The position numbers and the translations under genes were made by a program. The notes under the pieces are model-generated. The model worked only from the letters and a program-made list of their open reading frames with translations. It was not told the DNA's origin and did not search any database. Below are positions 13,301 to 23,939 of a stretch of 64,000 nt of DNA, piece after piece; the stretch's first letter is position 1, and every line of letters starts with the position of its first letter. This stretch comes from Hydractinia symbiolongicarpus (taxonomy: Eukaryota; Cnidaria; Hydrozoa; Anthoathecata; Hydractiniidae). The stretch is taken from positions 29,489,501 to 29,553,500 of the forward strand of contig NC_079881.1 in assembly GCF_029227915.1 (NCBI RefSeq). Reading direction: 5' to 3'.

Positions 13301-14517
13301 AGGTTATAATTCAAAACTATTGACAAATTGACGTTGTTTAGCACCTTGGGTGGAAAATCCGAATCAAAATATGGGCCCTGATAAAGGGATCTTTTTTGTT
13401 CACGTTTCTTATCAACCTTGTATTTTGAAACTTGATTATAATTTATTTATCATATAGGAAGTATGAAAATAAAGTATAATTTGCGAGGTGAGAAGTTTTT
13501 TATTTTCCAAGACTTTAACCGCCCTTACGGAAGGTTATTACACATACGTTGCTAAGAACCAAAAAAAATTCAACCCCCCTTGTTATAATCATCTGGTAAA
13601 TCAACTCGTCTTCAGAATTTGTAGAAAGTTTTGCATGTTTTGCATGTATTGCACACAACCTTTTGTTAAAAGATGCTTTAAGGGGAGTTATTGCCCAATT
13701 GTAATTATTGCTCGTGAAGTTCTTTGTTCGTTAAACAGTAAATTAAGTTATTATAAGATAATATCCGCGACCATTCAATTGACTATTAACGGACGCTGTT
13801 AAGGTGCTGTACATTTTATATTTATTTAAAAATTTAACTTTAATTCTAGCAAGCGTTACCGGGGATAATACCAGCATTGACGACAAAGACAGAGCTGAGG
13901 AATATAGAAGTGACGATTGTGGCTCCTCTAGTGCAACAAAAAGTGAGTTGTCACTACTTCATTTCTCACTAATAGAAAAATAACAAATCGTTGAAGAGCT
14001 TCAAATTCACATTTGGTTGAACATGTCACAAATTACCTGGAGCGTGCATCTTTTTTTTAGGAAAAGAAACAAAAAGTGCCAAATGGGACCAGTTCAACGA
14101 GACTTTTATGAAGACTTTTGGTGGGTTTATAAAAAGAACTGAGAGAAAAGCTATGCCTAGTAAGTGATTTTATAGTCTTATCAAAGCAAGTCTACGCTAT
14201 TCTAAAACTTTGCGATATTAAAAACGAAGAGGAGTGTAAAACAAAAGAAAAGATACATTCTTACAAGTGTCATTTTCTGACAAAAGATTGATAAATTCTG
14301 CTAAGTATAAATTGCATGCAAGAAAGTTACAATCAATGACAATAACAAAACATTTGTTTTTATAGGTAGAGAAGACATGGAACGTTTCAACTTGAAATAC
14401 AAAACAGGTTTTCATTGGACCGCAGTTCGGACGAAAATTAATAATGAGCGCAAAATGTTCGATCTGACCAAGAAAAGACGGCTGTGTGATTTAGGAATAC
14501 CCTTATGTACAAAATAA
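1348..14517 (+). CDS. SET-domain / zinc-finger / tyrosine-recombinase fusion protein, 21 exons, ~1343 aa
   Basis: Exons: 1348-1426, 2968-3060, 3656-3715, 3965-4076, 4606-4758, 4888-4933, 5813-6334, 6953-7021, 7222-7272, 7597-7758, 8305-8400, 8591-8677, 9327-9605, 10087-10131, 10449-12066, 12485-12535, 12880-13014, 13458-13487, 13850-13942, 14061-14159, 14366-14517. All 20 introns are GT-AG and phases agree at every junction (4032 nt). Domains: SET of KMT5A type (aa ~45-178), Lys/Glu-rich regions (182-355 and 511-603), Cys/His finger (489-508), C2H2 finger (C628, C631, H641, H646), second finger (C705, C708, H720, C724), tyrosine recombinase (~780-1150), then an acidic/basic tail. Known biochemistry of the parts: SET enzymes methylate lysines and tyrosine recombinases cut and rejoin DNA. 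That one protein does both is inference. The first exon is the least certain: it fits by phase and donor only. The gene could be a Crypton-like transposon gene or a domesticated copy. Confidence 0.75.
2968..4933 (+). other. SET domain exons (KMT5A/SET8-like)
   Basis: Five exons encode a SET fold. The order is FGVFALTDFSMGEF (cofactor-site strand, with the usual GxG weakened to GFG), then MEYRG, then CIDATNVDGIGKLVNDS (115-131), and finally RYDYGED (166-172) at the post-SET edge. The order and spacing follow KMT5A, which monomethylates histone H4 lysine 20. One feature is odd: the NH pair that normally closes the cofactor knot is N129-D130 here. The Tyr of YDYG is kept. From memory, KMT5A-like proteins of fish also carry an N-D pair, but I cannot verify this. 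Catalytic activity is therefore uncertain. Confidence 0.85.
3186..3457. repeat. 139-bp tandem duplication in intron 2
   Basis: A segment starting gcaaattagtgacaa at 3186 is repeated from 3325 with only a few differences (for example agaacatt versus gggacatt). It lies wholly within the second intron of the SET/recombinase gene and has no splice role that I can see. Confidence 0.85.
10449..12066 (+). other. exon with zinc fingers and tyrosine-recombinase catalytic domain
   Basis: This 1618-nt exon is the core of the gene. It opens at a tattttag acceptor with VPYKKPYRFCVFCKK, completing a C2H2 finger that an in-exon ATG at 10494 would cut off, so the ATG is not the start. The C-terminal half carries the tyrosine-recombinase signature: box I NARRGGEVGRL (R975 with E978 three residues on), the beta-hairpin Lys in GIGNKHIVSMIVP (K1026), box II TNNRHRVST (R1101, H1102), HMGHS (H1127) and the nucleophile in NKEVYQ (Y1136). 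The HxxR histidine appears replaced. The distances suit Crypton-type recombinases. The helix-rich 780-900 region would be the core-binding domain. The reading frame is intact, which argues for recent activity or selection. Confidence 0.8.
12193..12272 (+). other. candidate alternative terminal exon
   Basis: After the recombinase exon (donor at 12067) an acceptor at attttcag opens an 80-nt segment in the required phase. It would add DSKQLFRGNIQPF and about 13 more residues, then stop at 12270-12272. Using it would end the protein just after the recombinase domain. Splicing instead to 12485 adds about 185 residues with an acidic patch. Both choices keep frame, so alternative 3' ends are possible; only transcripts could decide. 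Confidence 0.35.
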
Positions 14518-14518
14518 A
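14513..14518 (+). terminator. AATAAA overlapping the stop codon
   Basis: The TAA stop (14515-14517) lies inside an AATAAA hexamer. Further AATAAA copies follow near 14666 and 14874. Any of them could direct polyadenylation of the SET/recombinase transcript. The later ones are more plausible because they leave room for a 3' untranslated region. Confidence 0.35.
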
Positions 14519-15484
14519 AACATTTCTGGAAACTAGGCGACAGAAAGTATTGCAAGAGTGCTTAAACGATTTATGTAATATTTAATCTTAAAACTTTGGA
14601 ATTTTTATGTTGTTCACATTTTTACTTATTTTGCACTGCAGAGATAATCCACACCGAGGGTTGAACAATAAATTCGATTTAAGAGTGGTTGCGTTAATAT
14701 GTACCTCTAAATTTCTATCTCGATTTTAAACAGAGGTGATATTGAAGTCCAGATTTGTTTATTTGTTTTGTTAACTAGTTAGTTTTCTTAATTTTTTCAT
14801 TTGTTATATTTTCTCACATTACCATGATTTTATGTAACGCTTTTAACCTGTATCTAGCCTGTATATATCAGGAAATAAAAAATATAAAACTTTAAGAATT
14901 GTTTCCACCGTTTTCTTTTGAAATCTTTATACAGATTTCAACTTTAAGGCAGTACAAGAGGTTTATTGTTAAGCAACTTTTCTTCTTTAGACTCGTTTCT
15001 AAAGAAAATACTAACAATGTTAGTTCGAAAGAATATACGATGTAATAAAAGTATGACCTCGGTAAAAAGTGTTCTTTACCAAGCTCCAAGGTTCGGACAT
15101 CGTCATTTACTACTTCCGTTGCACAAAGCAGCCATTTTGAATATCCAAACGACGACTATTACTTTACAGACTAGTCCTTAGCGACTGCGGAAAACCAACG
15201 AAAACTTAACCCTTATTATACTTGCTTACATATATATTTCATGCGTAGTTTTGCATCACCAAATTTTGGCAAACAAACGCAGCGCTTATCACTATAAAGA
15301 TCTGTCGTTAGTCCGTTGAAGTTCACGGGAAAAAAAATTATTAGATCGATAAAATTATATCTCATTTCTTTTTCGTAGCTTGAACATTTCGTGCGTGTTT
15401 AACTCAACAGGGGTTTGATATACAGAAAGAACGGTTATTATTATAAAGATTAGAAGTAGCCCATGGAAAGTTCTTATGTCCGTA
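14518..15484. other. intergenic, no gene seen
   Basis: This is AT-rich sequence between two convergent genes. The open frames on either strand are short, lack splice partners and resemble no protein I know. Confidence 0.5.
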
Positions 15485-16040
15485 CCATAAAGAAAGAAAT
15501 TATTTACGGAAAAAATTTGTGCGGGACTTTTTTTTCGGAATTAATTTTTGAGGATTTTGCCCAAATCTGCAAAAATTAATTCCGCAGAAGTGACTACTAA
15601 ACTATCATGTTCAAGAAATGATAAACTTTCCACAGTAATATGAAGAAATTTTGGTCATCCGCAATAATAAATTCCGCAAAAGTTTTGAAATTTTTCATCC
15701 TCAAAAATTAATCCCGTAAATATTTTCCATATTTTAGTGACAATATTTGATTTTACATTTGTTACAGCTTAGTATCCTTTTATTGATATTTTGATGAAAA
15801 ATAGAGAGTTTATATTCCATAAATCGGACGGATAAATCGGACCTGGGTACTAAATTAGTTTTTTTTCCCGACTTTCGATTTACCAAATTCTTCCATCCGC
15901 AAAAATTTATTCCGCAATATTTCTTTTAAGTTCCCTATCCGCAAAAATTTATTCCGCAAAATATGCCATTTTTTGGTCACTCATCCATAAAAATAAATTC
16001 CGCAAATAATTTCTTCCGCAAATAATTTCTTACCTTATAG
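15485..16040. mobile_element. TA-flanked MITE, 556 bp
   Basis: The left end begins CCATAAAGAAAGAAATTATT and the right end, reverse-complemented, begins CTATAAGGTAAGAAATTATT. Both continue with TTxCGGAA. The element is bounded on both sides by TA (15483-15484 and 16041-16042), the target duplication of Tc1/mariner-like elements. Inside, the motif attccgcaaaaatt recurs many times in both orientations. There is no transposase frame, so it is non-autonomous. Similar degenerate ccgcaaaaattt stretches in the minus-strand gene's introns near 19830-19915 and 20270-20390 look like relatives. Confidence 0.75.
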
Positions 16041-16042
16041 TA

Positions 16043-17454
16043 CATCTACAAAATCGACTTTTGATAATAAGATTTAAGCTGCCTAAGATAGATGATCAAT
16101 GGTCCTAAAAACACAGATTAGACGTTCTTGGGTCGGTGTTGAGGTTTTAAATAAGCGACGAGGGTTGTTTTTCTGCAATTAATTCTACGGCCGAAGTGAG
16201 TGTCTTAGAATGCTTATGATAATTTTTTTTCTTTGCCTGCCTATTTAACACCTAGAGAAGCAAAAATTGTTGTCTCCCTTTTTTTGGCCTGGTTTCTAAG
16301 CAACGTTTAATTTATAAGTTTTAACTTTCAAATATAAAATAACCTGCTCCCATTCGCAACACTTTATATATTGATTCAAATAGGACTGTCAATTTATCTG
16401 CGCGTAAAATAACAAATACTGTGCTACGTGGCATGACTCCCATTACCATTTGCTAGGTCGCACACGCTACTCGCTTCGTCCTTCTAGAACGGCAAAGACA
16501 CTTGGTTTACCCTACTCATATCATGGCAGATGTACAGCTTTCAAGCGTTTTGAACTTTCCTTAATGCTTTCTTATAAAAAAAAACTACGGATAACTCGAA
16601 TACGTAGACTTGACCGATTTTTGATCCTTTTAAGGCCAAGTGCTAACTCGAACGTTTTACTCAATTTATATATTAGGTAAATGTCAGATTTTAAATTCAT
16701 TAGTTCTTATCAAGTTTTAACATAATATGAACCAAATATAAGGTATATATTTATATCTCACATGTGATGTTAATAGTTTGTGTACATTATCGTAGCATAT
16801 GATAGAATAGTGAAATGTTGGGCATTAGTATTCCAAATAGAAGATATTTAAAGATTCAAGAGACAGCTCTACTGTAGCAGATATTTTTTATACTTCCCAT
16901 CTGTCTTACCAGGACTTGAACCTGTATTTCCTACAAAATAGGTGTCTTACGTTAGGCGATTGAGACTATGTTTAAAAGTGTTGTTGAAAACCGACATTCA
17001 CCTTGCTTTTGTGCCTCGTACTTTAAGTATACGTTATAAAATATATTGTAAATATATATAAGTAAATAAATATATAGTAAGTACGCAGTTTTAGGGGAAA
17101 CTGAAAATTGCCCTATAACAACATATACATTTTTCCCCCTAATGCGAAATTTAGAGTTAAAAGATAAAAGGGGAAACGAAAATTGTCGTCAGATGTATAT
17201 TTTGAAAAAATGTCTTTTAAAGGGATCTGTGTTAGCAGACGCATCAAAATTCTGAATATGACACTTCGATGTCTTAAGAAAAAAAAATTATGACCTTTCC
17301 CCTAAATATGCATTTAAAAGTTTCGTAAAAAAGCCCCAAAATCGTAAAATTTGTGAACGTTTCTCTTATTTTTCCAAATAAGGTTACAAAATTTATTTCA
17401 GCTGTGGAAATTTGAAGCAAGTTTATAAATGTACCTGTATATCCTGTTACCATA
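16043..17454. other. intergenic, no gene seen
   Basis: This is the 3' side of the minus-strand gene. An AATAAA on the minus strand near 17391-17398 could be its polyadenylation signal. Near 16905-16970 there is a degenerate tRNA-like stretch with a B-box-like ggttcaagtcc on the minus strand but no convincing acceptor stem. A few ataactcgaa pieces near 16590 recall the MITE at 41001. Confidence 0.4.
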
Positions 17455-20400
17455 TTATTGAATATTAAATTCTGTTCTAAGAGCACGAATACATTTCAAT
17501 TTACGGAGAATTAGTTTATATTCACTACTCAATGGTGAATTTTCATCCGGTTTCACAGAAAGAGTGTTTGAATCTTGCAATACATGTTTTTCTATTTGTG
17601 TCAAGTTTTTGTTAACTTTATCATATTTATTGAGAAGCTTAACTTCAATTTTGGCTTTCACTTTTAAATACTGTTGCTTTGAACAATCTGTGGGTTTTGA
17701 CTTGCATATCTTTCTTTGCTTGTCATATTCTTTTACATCATCTGTCACACCTAATACCTCAGCAATAAGTTTTGATGAAGAGGAAAGTGCATTTCTCTGT
17801 TTGTATTTATTGACCATTGGTGTGCTGGATGACAATGGGGGTGCATATGATTGGCATATGCTAACAGGTTTAGTGTGTATAATTTCCTCATTGGACATGT
17901 CATGACACTGTTGTTGTGAACTAGATGATTCTTTACTATATGTTTGTTCCATTGTGGTTTCATTGAAACTATTTTCCTCTTGTAGTATGTGATCTACTTT
18001 TTCATCTTTCGGATTGAGGGGTGTATGCAAGGATGGTATTGCAGAAACTGTTTCATTCATTAGAATGTTATAATCACTAATTTCATCTGAAGCAATATTT
18101 CTTTTCTGTGTTTCTAACTTTTCTTTGAAATATGATAATGTTTTTAAAAATTTAATCTCAACTTTACCATAGTTATCTTCTATTTTTAATTTCTCAGCTG
18201 GGATAAGAACATCAGCTTTTGGCTGACATATATTTTCCCAACAATTTTGGACATATTTTTTCTCATCTGCAATGCTGTAGCTCCTAAATGATGTACCAAC
18301 TTTTCGCTTAAGATATTTTCGTAGAATTCAACACCATTATCTTTTTCTTTCCACAGAACCTTTTCCAATACCAAGAAATCCCCTATGCGTTCCAGGTGAG
18401 CCTGATATTCATATGGGTGTTTTTCAATAAATGCAAAAGTAAAAAAAATTGAATTTATCTCAAGCTTAGAATTCTTCAGCAATGATTCAATTTCTCCATC
18501 ATCATTAGATACTGTATCATAAGGATTTAAAGTAGCATCTTTCACTTGGAATCTAAGCATGCTGTTTAAAATGACATGATCTGGATGGTGGTTAGTTGTA
18601 GATGATGAAATCTGCTTGAAAAAGGTAAATGTTCTTTCTTCTTGCTCGGTGTTGGAGGAACGTCCTGATATAATTCTGTACTGGTCACCAGCATGACAAA
18701 CAATGGCGTGGTAGTATTTTCCGAACATTTTTCGGTTGCTCAACTTCAACTTTTTTCCCCCAAAAAAGTTGTTTAATGCTATTGCATGTCTGAAAATAAT
18801 ATTATTCATATGAAGTACCGTACTACTTGTTCTCTTTTCTTCTTTTGCATATAATAGTCGTTGTATCTCACACAACGTAATAAGGATTTCGTAAACTTGG
18901 GGTGAAATTTTGTTCTTAAGCAAAATACACAATTTTACTAATGCGATTCTGTAGTCACATCCTCTTTTGGTATCTTTTCCATCAAATGTTGAAGTCAAGT
19001 GCTGCTCAAACATTTGCCTTTCTTCTTTATTCAAGTGTATGGGAAGTTCTGCAAATATGTTCTTTAAATGTCCTGTATGAAAGAAATGTTAAATACAATA
19101 TGAATATGTATTCCAAAAAAAAATTCTGTATTCTATGGTATATATATATATATAGCTGGTTATACAACTTAATTGGGAATTTCTTGACTTCAGCCTTCTA
19201 ACTCTGTGGCTAAAAATACAAAAGAGCAAGAAAATAGAATATTTTTGACCAACCTGTAATGTCATGTAGTGGCTCACAGGGAAGGATTTCATATTGTTCA
19301 AGGTTAAGATCTTCTAGACTTGAAAGAGGAGAATTGAACATGAGTGCTGGTAATCGCTGTATTCCATGCATTTCTTTAGCTAACAATTCTTCAAGTTTTT
19401 CTTTGTTGTCAAGGTGACTAAAAACACAATAAAGTAAATATAGAAAATGTTATACATAATCATCAATAAATCCATTGGCCAGCATTAAATTTTTACCTGA
19501 ATTTGACTCTTCTCTCATGCAACTCTTGTGCAATGACATCTTTCTGTAAATTATTATATATTTTCATCTTTCTTCCTTTTGTTGCACTTTGACTGTGTAT
19601 ACTTTGCATAATTTTTGTGCACCTTTCATCAATTGTTATTTGAGGCAGGTTCAGTGCATATGTAAGATCATTGCTGCGATTTGCTGTTAGAGGACAACAC
19701 CAACAGAAGTAACCTCCACCTAAAACAATGAATTCTCCAAACATCACATTTATGAGTTATGAATGTTTTTGCGATTCAATAGTTTGAAAAATTTGGGAAC
19801 ATATTTTTATTTTTGAAGATTTTAATTTTACGATTAGGCGCCAAGTTCTTAAAAATAAATTCCCCCAAAATATGTTGCGCAATAATTTCTTCCCGCAAAA
19901 ATTTCTTTCCCTAAAGATATATAATATAAATATTCAATTTTATTTTTTATATGTTAGTGCTTTGTAGCTATGGACAAAAATACCTGTAATTATATCATTA
20001 CACCTTTTTGTTGACCTGCTTCAAATTGTGACGCTGGACCATCACCTTTAAAAAATCTCATTACATCTGTTATGTTGATGCCATTTTCAGTGGTTACTGG
20101 AGTTTTGAGATCTAGTACATCCTCCATTCGTGTGTCACAATAAAGTATTTGCTGATGATTTGATGGACAGCGTGCCAGCAAATAGAGCTCTGGTTTCTCA
20201 ACCATTGTCTGAACACTGCACTTCACTCCTTGTAAAAATAATAGAATTATGCACTAATTTCTGCAAATTTTGTGAATAACGAGTTTCTCAATAATTTTTG
20301 CGTGGACTATATAATTTTCGAGAAATTGATAAAAACTCACGTAATTCGCAAAAATTTCCTTATTAAGGAATATAATTCACAAAAATAAAGTATAAAAGTT

Positions 20401-23192
20401 GTTAGTATTATATATACCATATTTTTTTTCATATTGATCATCATTCAGATGTATCGCTTGATCATATAGGCATGTAACCATCATTAACAAATGTCCATGG
20501 TTTGATATGGTGGATCCATCATGCCAGAATATGAAGTGTCGTGTCCTCTCAAGTTTCATCAACCTTTCTTTAAGGATATCAATGTCAATATTTTCATCAT
20601 CTGGTTTCAATTCACTCATATTTTTCAATTCTGTCACAACATCCTCTTTACTCATGTGTTCATATTCTTCATCACATTTGAATTTTGTGTATTGTTTGTG
20701 TTTTCGCAGAACTGATTCTCTTATCTGTTTGAGAGGTTCTTTTCGACCTTAAAATGCAGTTATATATTTTAATAACCATGTTATATTAAGGTATATATGT
20801 TAAAATCAAAAACAAAAAAAAGGAAATATATATACTGTAATTGTGATTAACAAGATATACTGTAATAACCTTGAACAGTTGTAGTAGTTTCTTCAACTTT
20901 TCCATTGATGATACGTAATTTTTTAAATGTCTGCGGTACAATCAGTTTGCCAATTGAATAAGTGCCATCATTGATTTTCTGTTTAAGACGTTTTATAACT
21001 TCTGAATTTGTTTCTTCAACTGGCATTGAAATACCCAAACCGTCCAACCTATATAATCAGTTTTAATAATAATTACTGCAAAAAAAGCATGTCATGAAAT
21101 TAGGAAAAGGCACTATAAGTAACTTTGTACAGCATAAAGTGAGTGCCAATAAAATTCAGTATACCCACCTTCTTTTTCTTCTTCTAATTCTCTCAGATTT
21201 TGTAATAGAGTTTCCCCATACTGACTGAAGTGATTCGAAATCACAGTTTTTCGTTTTTAGAAGCTCTTTAAGCACTTGACCACAATTGTTGGGTCTATGA
21301 CCATCTTTATGTAGCAGATTATATCTACGGGCCAAGTCTGTAAAATTTATTCTTGATCCATTAGGTAATTTCTTGATCTCTTTCAAACAATCCTCTTCAT
21401 CCCAAACATAGTTTACTAAATTCCCAACATTATCTAATTTTCTTTTTGAACCAGTCGCAATTAACTTTTTTTCATTTTCTAATCTGTTATGTGTGGTTGC
21501 AAAATCTTCAAAACTTTGTGACAGACGGAGTTCTTGTCTTTTGCGTAAGGAAATCCCAGTTCCAAATACCCTGAATTATATTTTACGTATATTAACCAAT
21601 CGAAGTCTATAGTGTGACTTTTTTTGTAAGAACCAACTATATAAGAACATATTCCTTCGAACTTTAGAACTTTTTAGGAACATTTAATAAGGCTTTGTCA
21701 ATACCAAAAAGTACTGAAATGCTCCTTTAAACTTCAAAATAACAGGAAAATTAAGAACATTTTGAGGCTTCAAATTAAAAAGTTAAGAGCATTGAAGTTG
21801 AGTGTTCTTAAAATATAAATATTTTTGAATGTATAAATGCTTTTGATATAAATATAATATATTATTTACCTTTCCACTGATGTTTCTTTCCATTGGTCTT
21901 CAATCTTCCTTTTTACAGAGTTTGCAATTTTTCGTGTGGCATTGAAATCATTCTTATCAACACTTATAGTACGTAGAGCTCTTGTAAAGGTAATGCCAAT
22001 TTCGCTTTTAAATTGTTTATTTAAATTTTGAACTGTTTGATTTGTTATATCTCGCAATATATTTTCTTTGCCAGTGATAAATCCAGCCTTTTTTGCTTCC
22101 TTTTGCCCCTTTAGATTGTATTCATCAACTGGAAGTCGAAACAATATGTCTTTATATTGCTGTAGTTTTTTACATCTGGCACACTTCGTTAGTTGATGTT
22201 TACGTTTTTCCTCCCTTGCAAGCGCCTTCCATTTTTCTTCTGAAAATTGCTATAAGAAATTTAAATAAAATAAATTTTCACTATCACAACATACACGTTT
22301 TTAAACATTTGAGGCTGAAATTGGGCTTTAAAATTAGGGACTCTGTTGTATCATGGATATTAAAAGAAGTGTGTATGTAAAAGTTTCTTTATGTTGAAGA
22401 TTTGCTTACCCAACTAAAGTTTCATAAATTTTAACCTTTCTGAGCTTAAGGTTTCTTATAGTTTCATACTGCTTATTGCAATCGTTTAATCTTATATAGG
22501 TGGCCATCACCTACATTAGTATTTATACTATCTGATGGTCTTCCCGTAGGTATTTATTTAATGTAAAATATACAGTTATCTCACACGAAATAAATACTAC
22601 TACTACTACTTATGTAGACTGGTTTTTTTTAAAAAAAACTGGTGACTAATTGGGTGATATACAAAATTCTAGGGTCTCCCCTGTGTTGTATCATGGAGGT
22701 ATAAAAGATATGTCTATATAAAAGTTTCTTTATGTTGGAAATTTTCTCAGCCTGCTTAAATTTCCTAAAAGAATCCTTAAAAAATGGTTTCCTATAAAAA
22801 AAAACTGGTGTCTAAGTAGGTGATACAAAATTTTAGGATCAACTACTGAGCTATAAGAAAAAAAAAAACAATTTTTTAAAGAAAAAAAAATATGATAATT
22901 TCCCCACCTCAAAGCATTCGTACTTCAGTTTCGATTGTCTCTTTGAAAGTTTTTGAAAGTAGTCTTTAATGCCTTTAAAACTCCTACTTATAAATTGATC
23001 ATAAGATACTTCGAAGTTCATACAACAATCAGTAAAATACTCATTGTAAACCTCGTAACGTGTTTTCAAGAGGCGGGATGAAAATTCTTTAGAGTTTTCA
23101 CCTTTATTTTTACGGAGTTTGAAGTTATTAGTGTATATTTTATAAACTAAACATTTTGCAAAGCCACAGGACAGAGGGTTCAGGACAGACAT
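17455..23192 (-). CDS. large transposase-like protein of an unnamed family, 9 exons, one frame break, ~1268 aa
   Basis: Exons, 5' to 3': 23192-22908, 22249-21870, 21570-21169, 21048-20870, 20747-20418, 20228-20004, 19719-19497, 19417-19254, 19072-17455. Introns are GT-AG and phase-compatible; the first and third donors are GTGGG. Landmarks: CARC knuckle in exon 2; helix-turn-helix-like segment INFTDLARRYNLL in exon 3; FWHDGSTISNHGHLL in exon 5 (D492); GDGPASQFEAGQQKG (D588) ending exon 6, then GGYFCWCC in exon 7; HGIQRLP and CEPLHD in exon 8; GRSSNTEQEER in exon 9 (E872). I recall similar blocks in uncharacterised multi-copy proteins of cnidarians but cannot name the family. D492, D588 and E872 are candidates for a DDE triad; this is inference. 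The last exon needs a -1 shift near 18256; after it comes a Ser-rich low-complexity tail ending at 17455. The broken frame may mark a pseudogene. Confidence 0.65.
18256..18261 (-). other. one-base frame break at an A6 run (slippery-type heptamer)
   Basis: In the last exon the codons AGA AAA AAT run into a stop at 18186 after about 20 unrelated residues. Moving back one base at the A run gives AAA AAA TAT and opens about 270 further residues (KKYVQNCWENICQPKADV onward) to the stop at 17455. The heptamer A AAA AAT is in the correct zero-frame register for -1 frameshifting. A one-A deletion or a consensus error in the homopolymer is equally or more likely. I saw no clear pseudoknot, but I did not fold the region. 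Confidence 0.6.
22332..22860. repeat. degenerate duplicated segments in intron 1 of the minus-strand gene
   Basis: The phrase tgtatcatggatattaaaag followed by gtttctttatgttg (22340-22400) returns near 22687-22740, and aaaaaaactggtgactaa with tgggtgatat (22630-22665) returns in altered form near 22800-22835. A (act)n run lies at about 22598-22610. This looks like an old partial duplication, or two copies of one repeat. There is no coding content. Confidence 0.5.
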
Positions 23193-23261
23193 CGTTTTGA
23201 AACAACGTCAATTTTCCCGCTGTTTAAGCACTTTGCCAATGTTTACATTTTAGCCGTTTCT

Positions 23262-23338
23262 GATTGGCTCCGCGAAAACACATTATGCAGCTGCCATATT
23301 TTTTTGATTTCATTGTTGTTTTCAGCTTTTGATTGGCT
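23262..23338 (-). promoter_or_regulatory. two CCAAT boxes upstream of the minus-strand gene
   Basis: AGCCAATC occurs twice on the minus strand, at 23269-23262 and 23338-23331, which is 70 and 139 bp upstream of the start codon at 23192. Paired CCAAT boxes at this distance are typical of NF-Y-dependent TATA-less animal promoters. Promoter function here is inference from position. Confidence 0.4.
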
Positions 23339-23939
23339 GGCAATTTACAATTATTAGACACCGCGGCTTTCTGAACTTGCGGACCAGCTTCAGCAGTTTT
23401 TAGCTGTAACTTTGTAATATGATTAAGAAAAGGGTTTGGGGCAACATGCATGCACTAGATACGTATATATAATTTTTGTTTGTAATAAGCCAAAGGATGA
23501 ATGCTACAAACTATGTCTTCCTTAATGTAGTATCTGGCCTATAAACCATGTTATCCAAACAAAACCTTAGGTCAGAGAAACTTTTGAGGTAGTTTTTAGG
23601 ACATTACGTTGAACTAAAGCTCTCTTGGATGTTAAGGGAAACGTGATTTTGAGAGTTATATTGATACAGTTCTTATAAGCCAAAATTCGCGTTTTAGTAA
23701 CATGCCATTGTGCTGCCCCATCTGATTTTCTATGAAAACCGTGTCTTGATCAAAGGCTTGTTACGCCCAAACAGCTACGTGGGAGCCATTATGTTTGCAA
23801 CCATTAAAAAGAGCATAAAATTTGCAGACCAGCGGTGGGTAACTTTTTATCAGACTTTGGAAAACAACTGAGAAATAGCTCATCAAAGTTACGCTTTTTT
23901 ACTTTACGAAAAGTGATGATTTCTGGACTCGCACCTTAA
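23339..23939. other. spacer between gene and satellite, no gene seen
   Basis: I find no supported reading frame. The last ~40 bases (atatcatcgagag) start to resemble the satellite monomer just before the array becomes recognisable at about 23940. Confidence 0.45.

Noticed and set aside
16905-16970. tRNA-like stretch on the minus strand with ggttcaagtcc
   Set aside because: A B-box-like sequence and T arm are visible, but I could not pair an acceptor stem or a normal anticodon arm.
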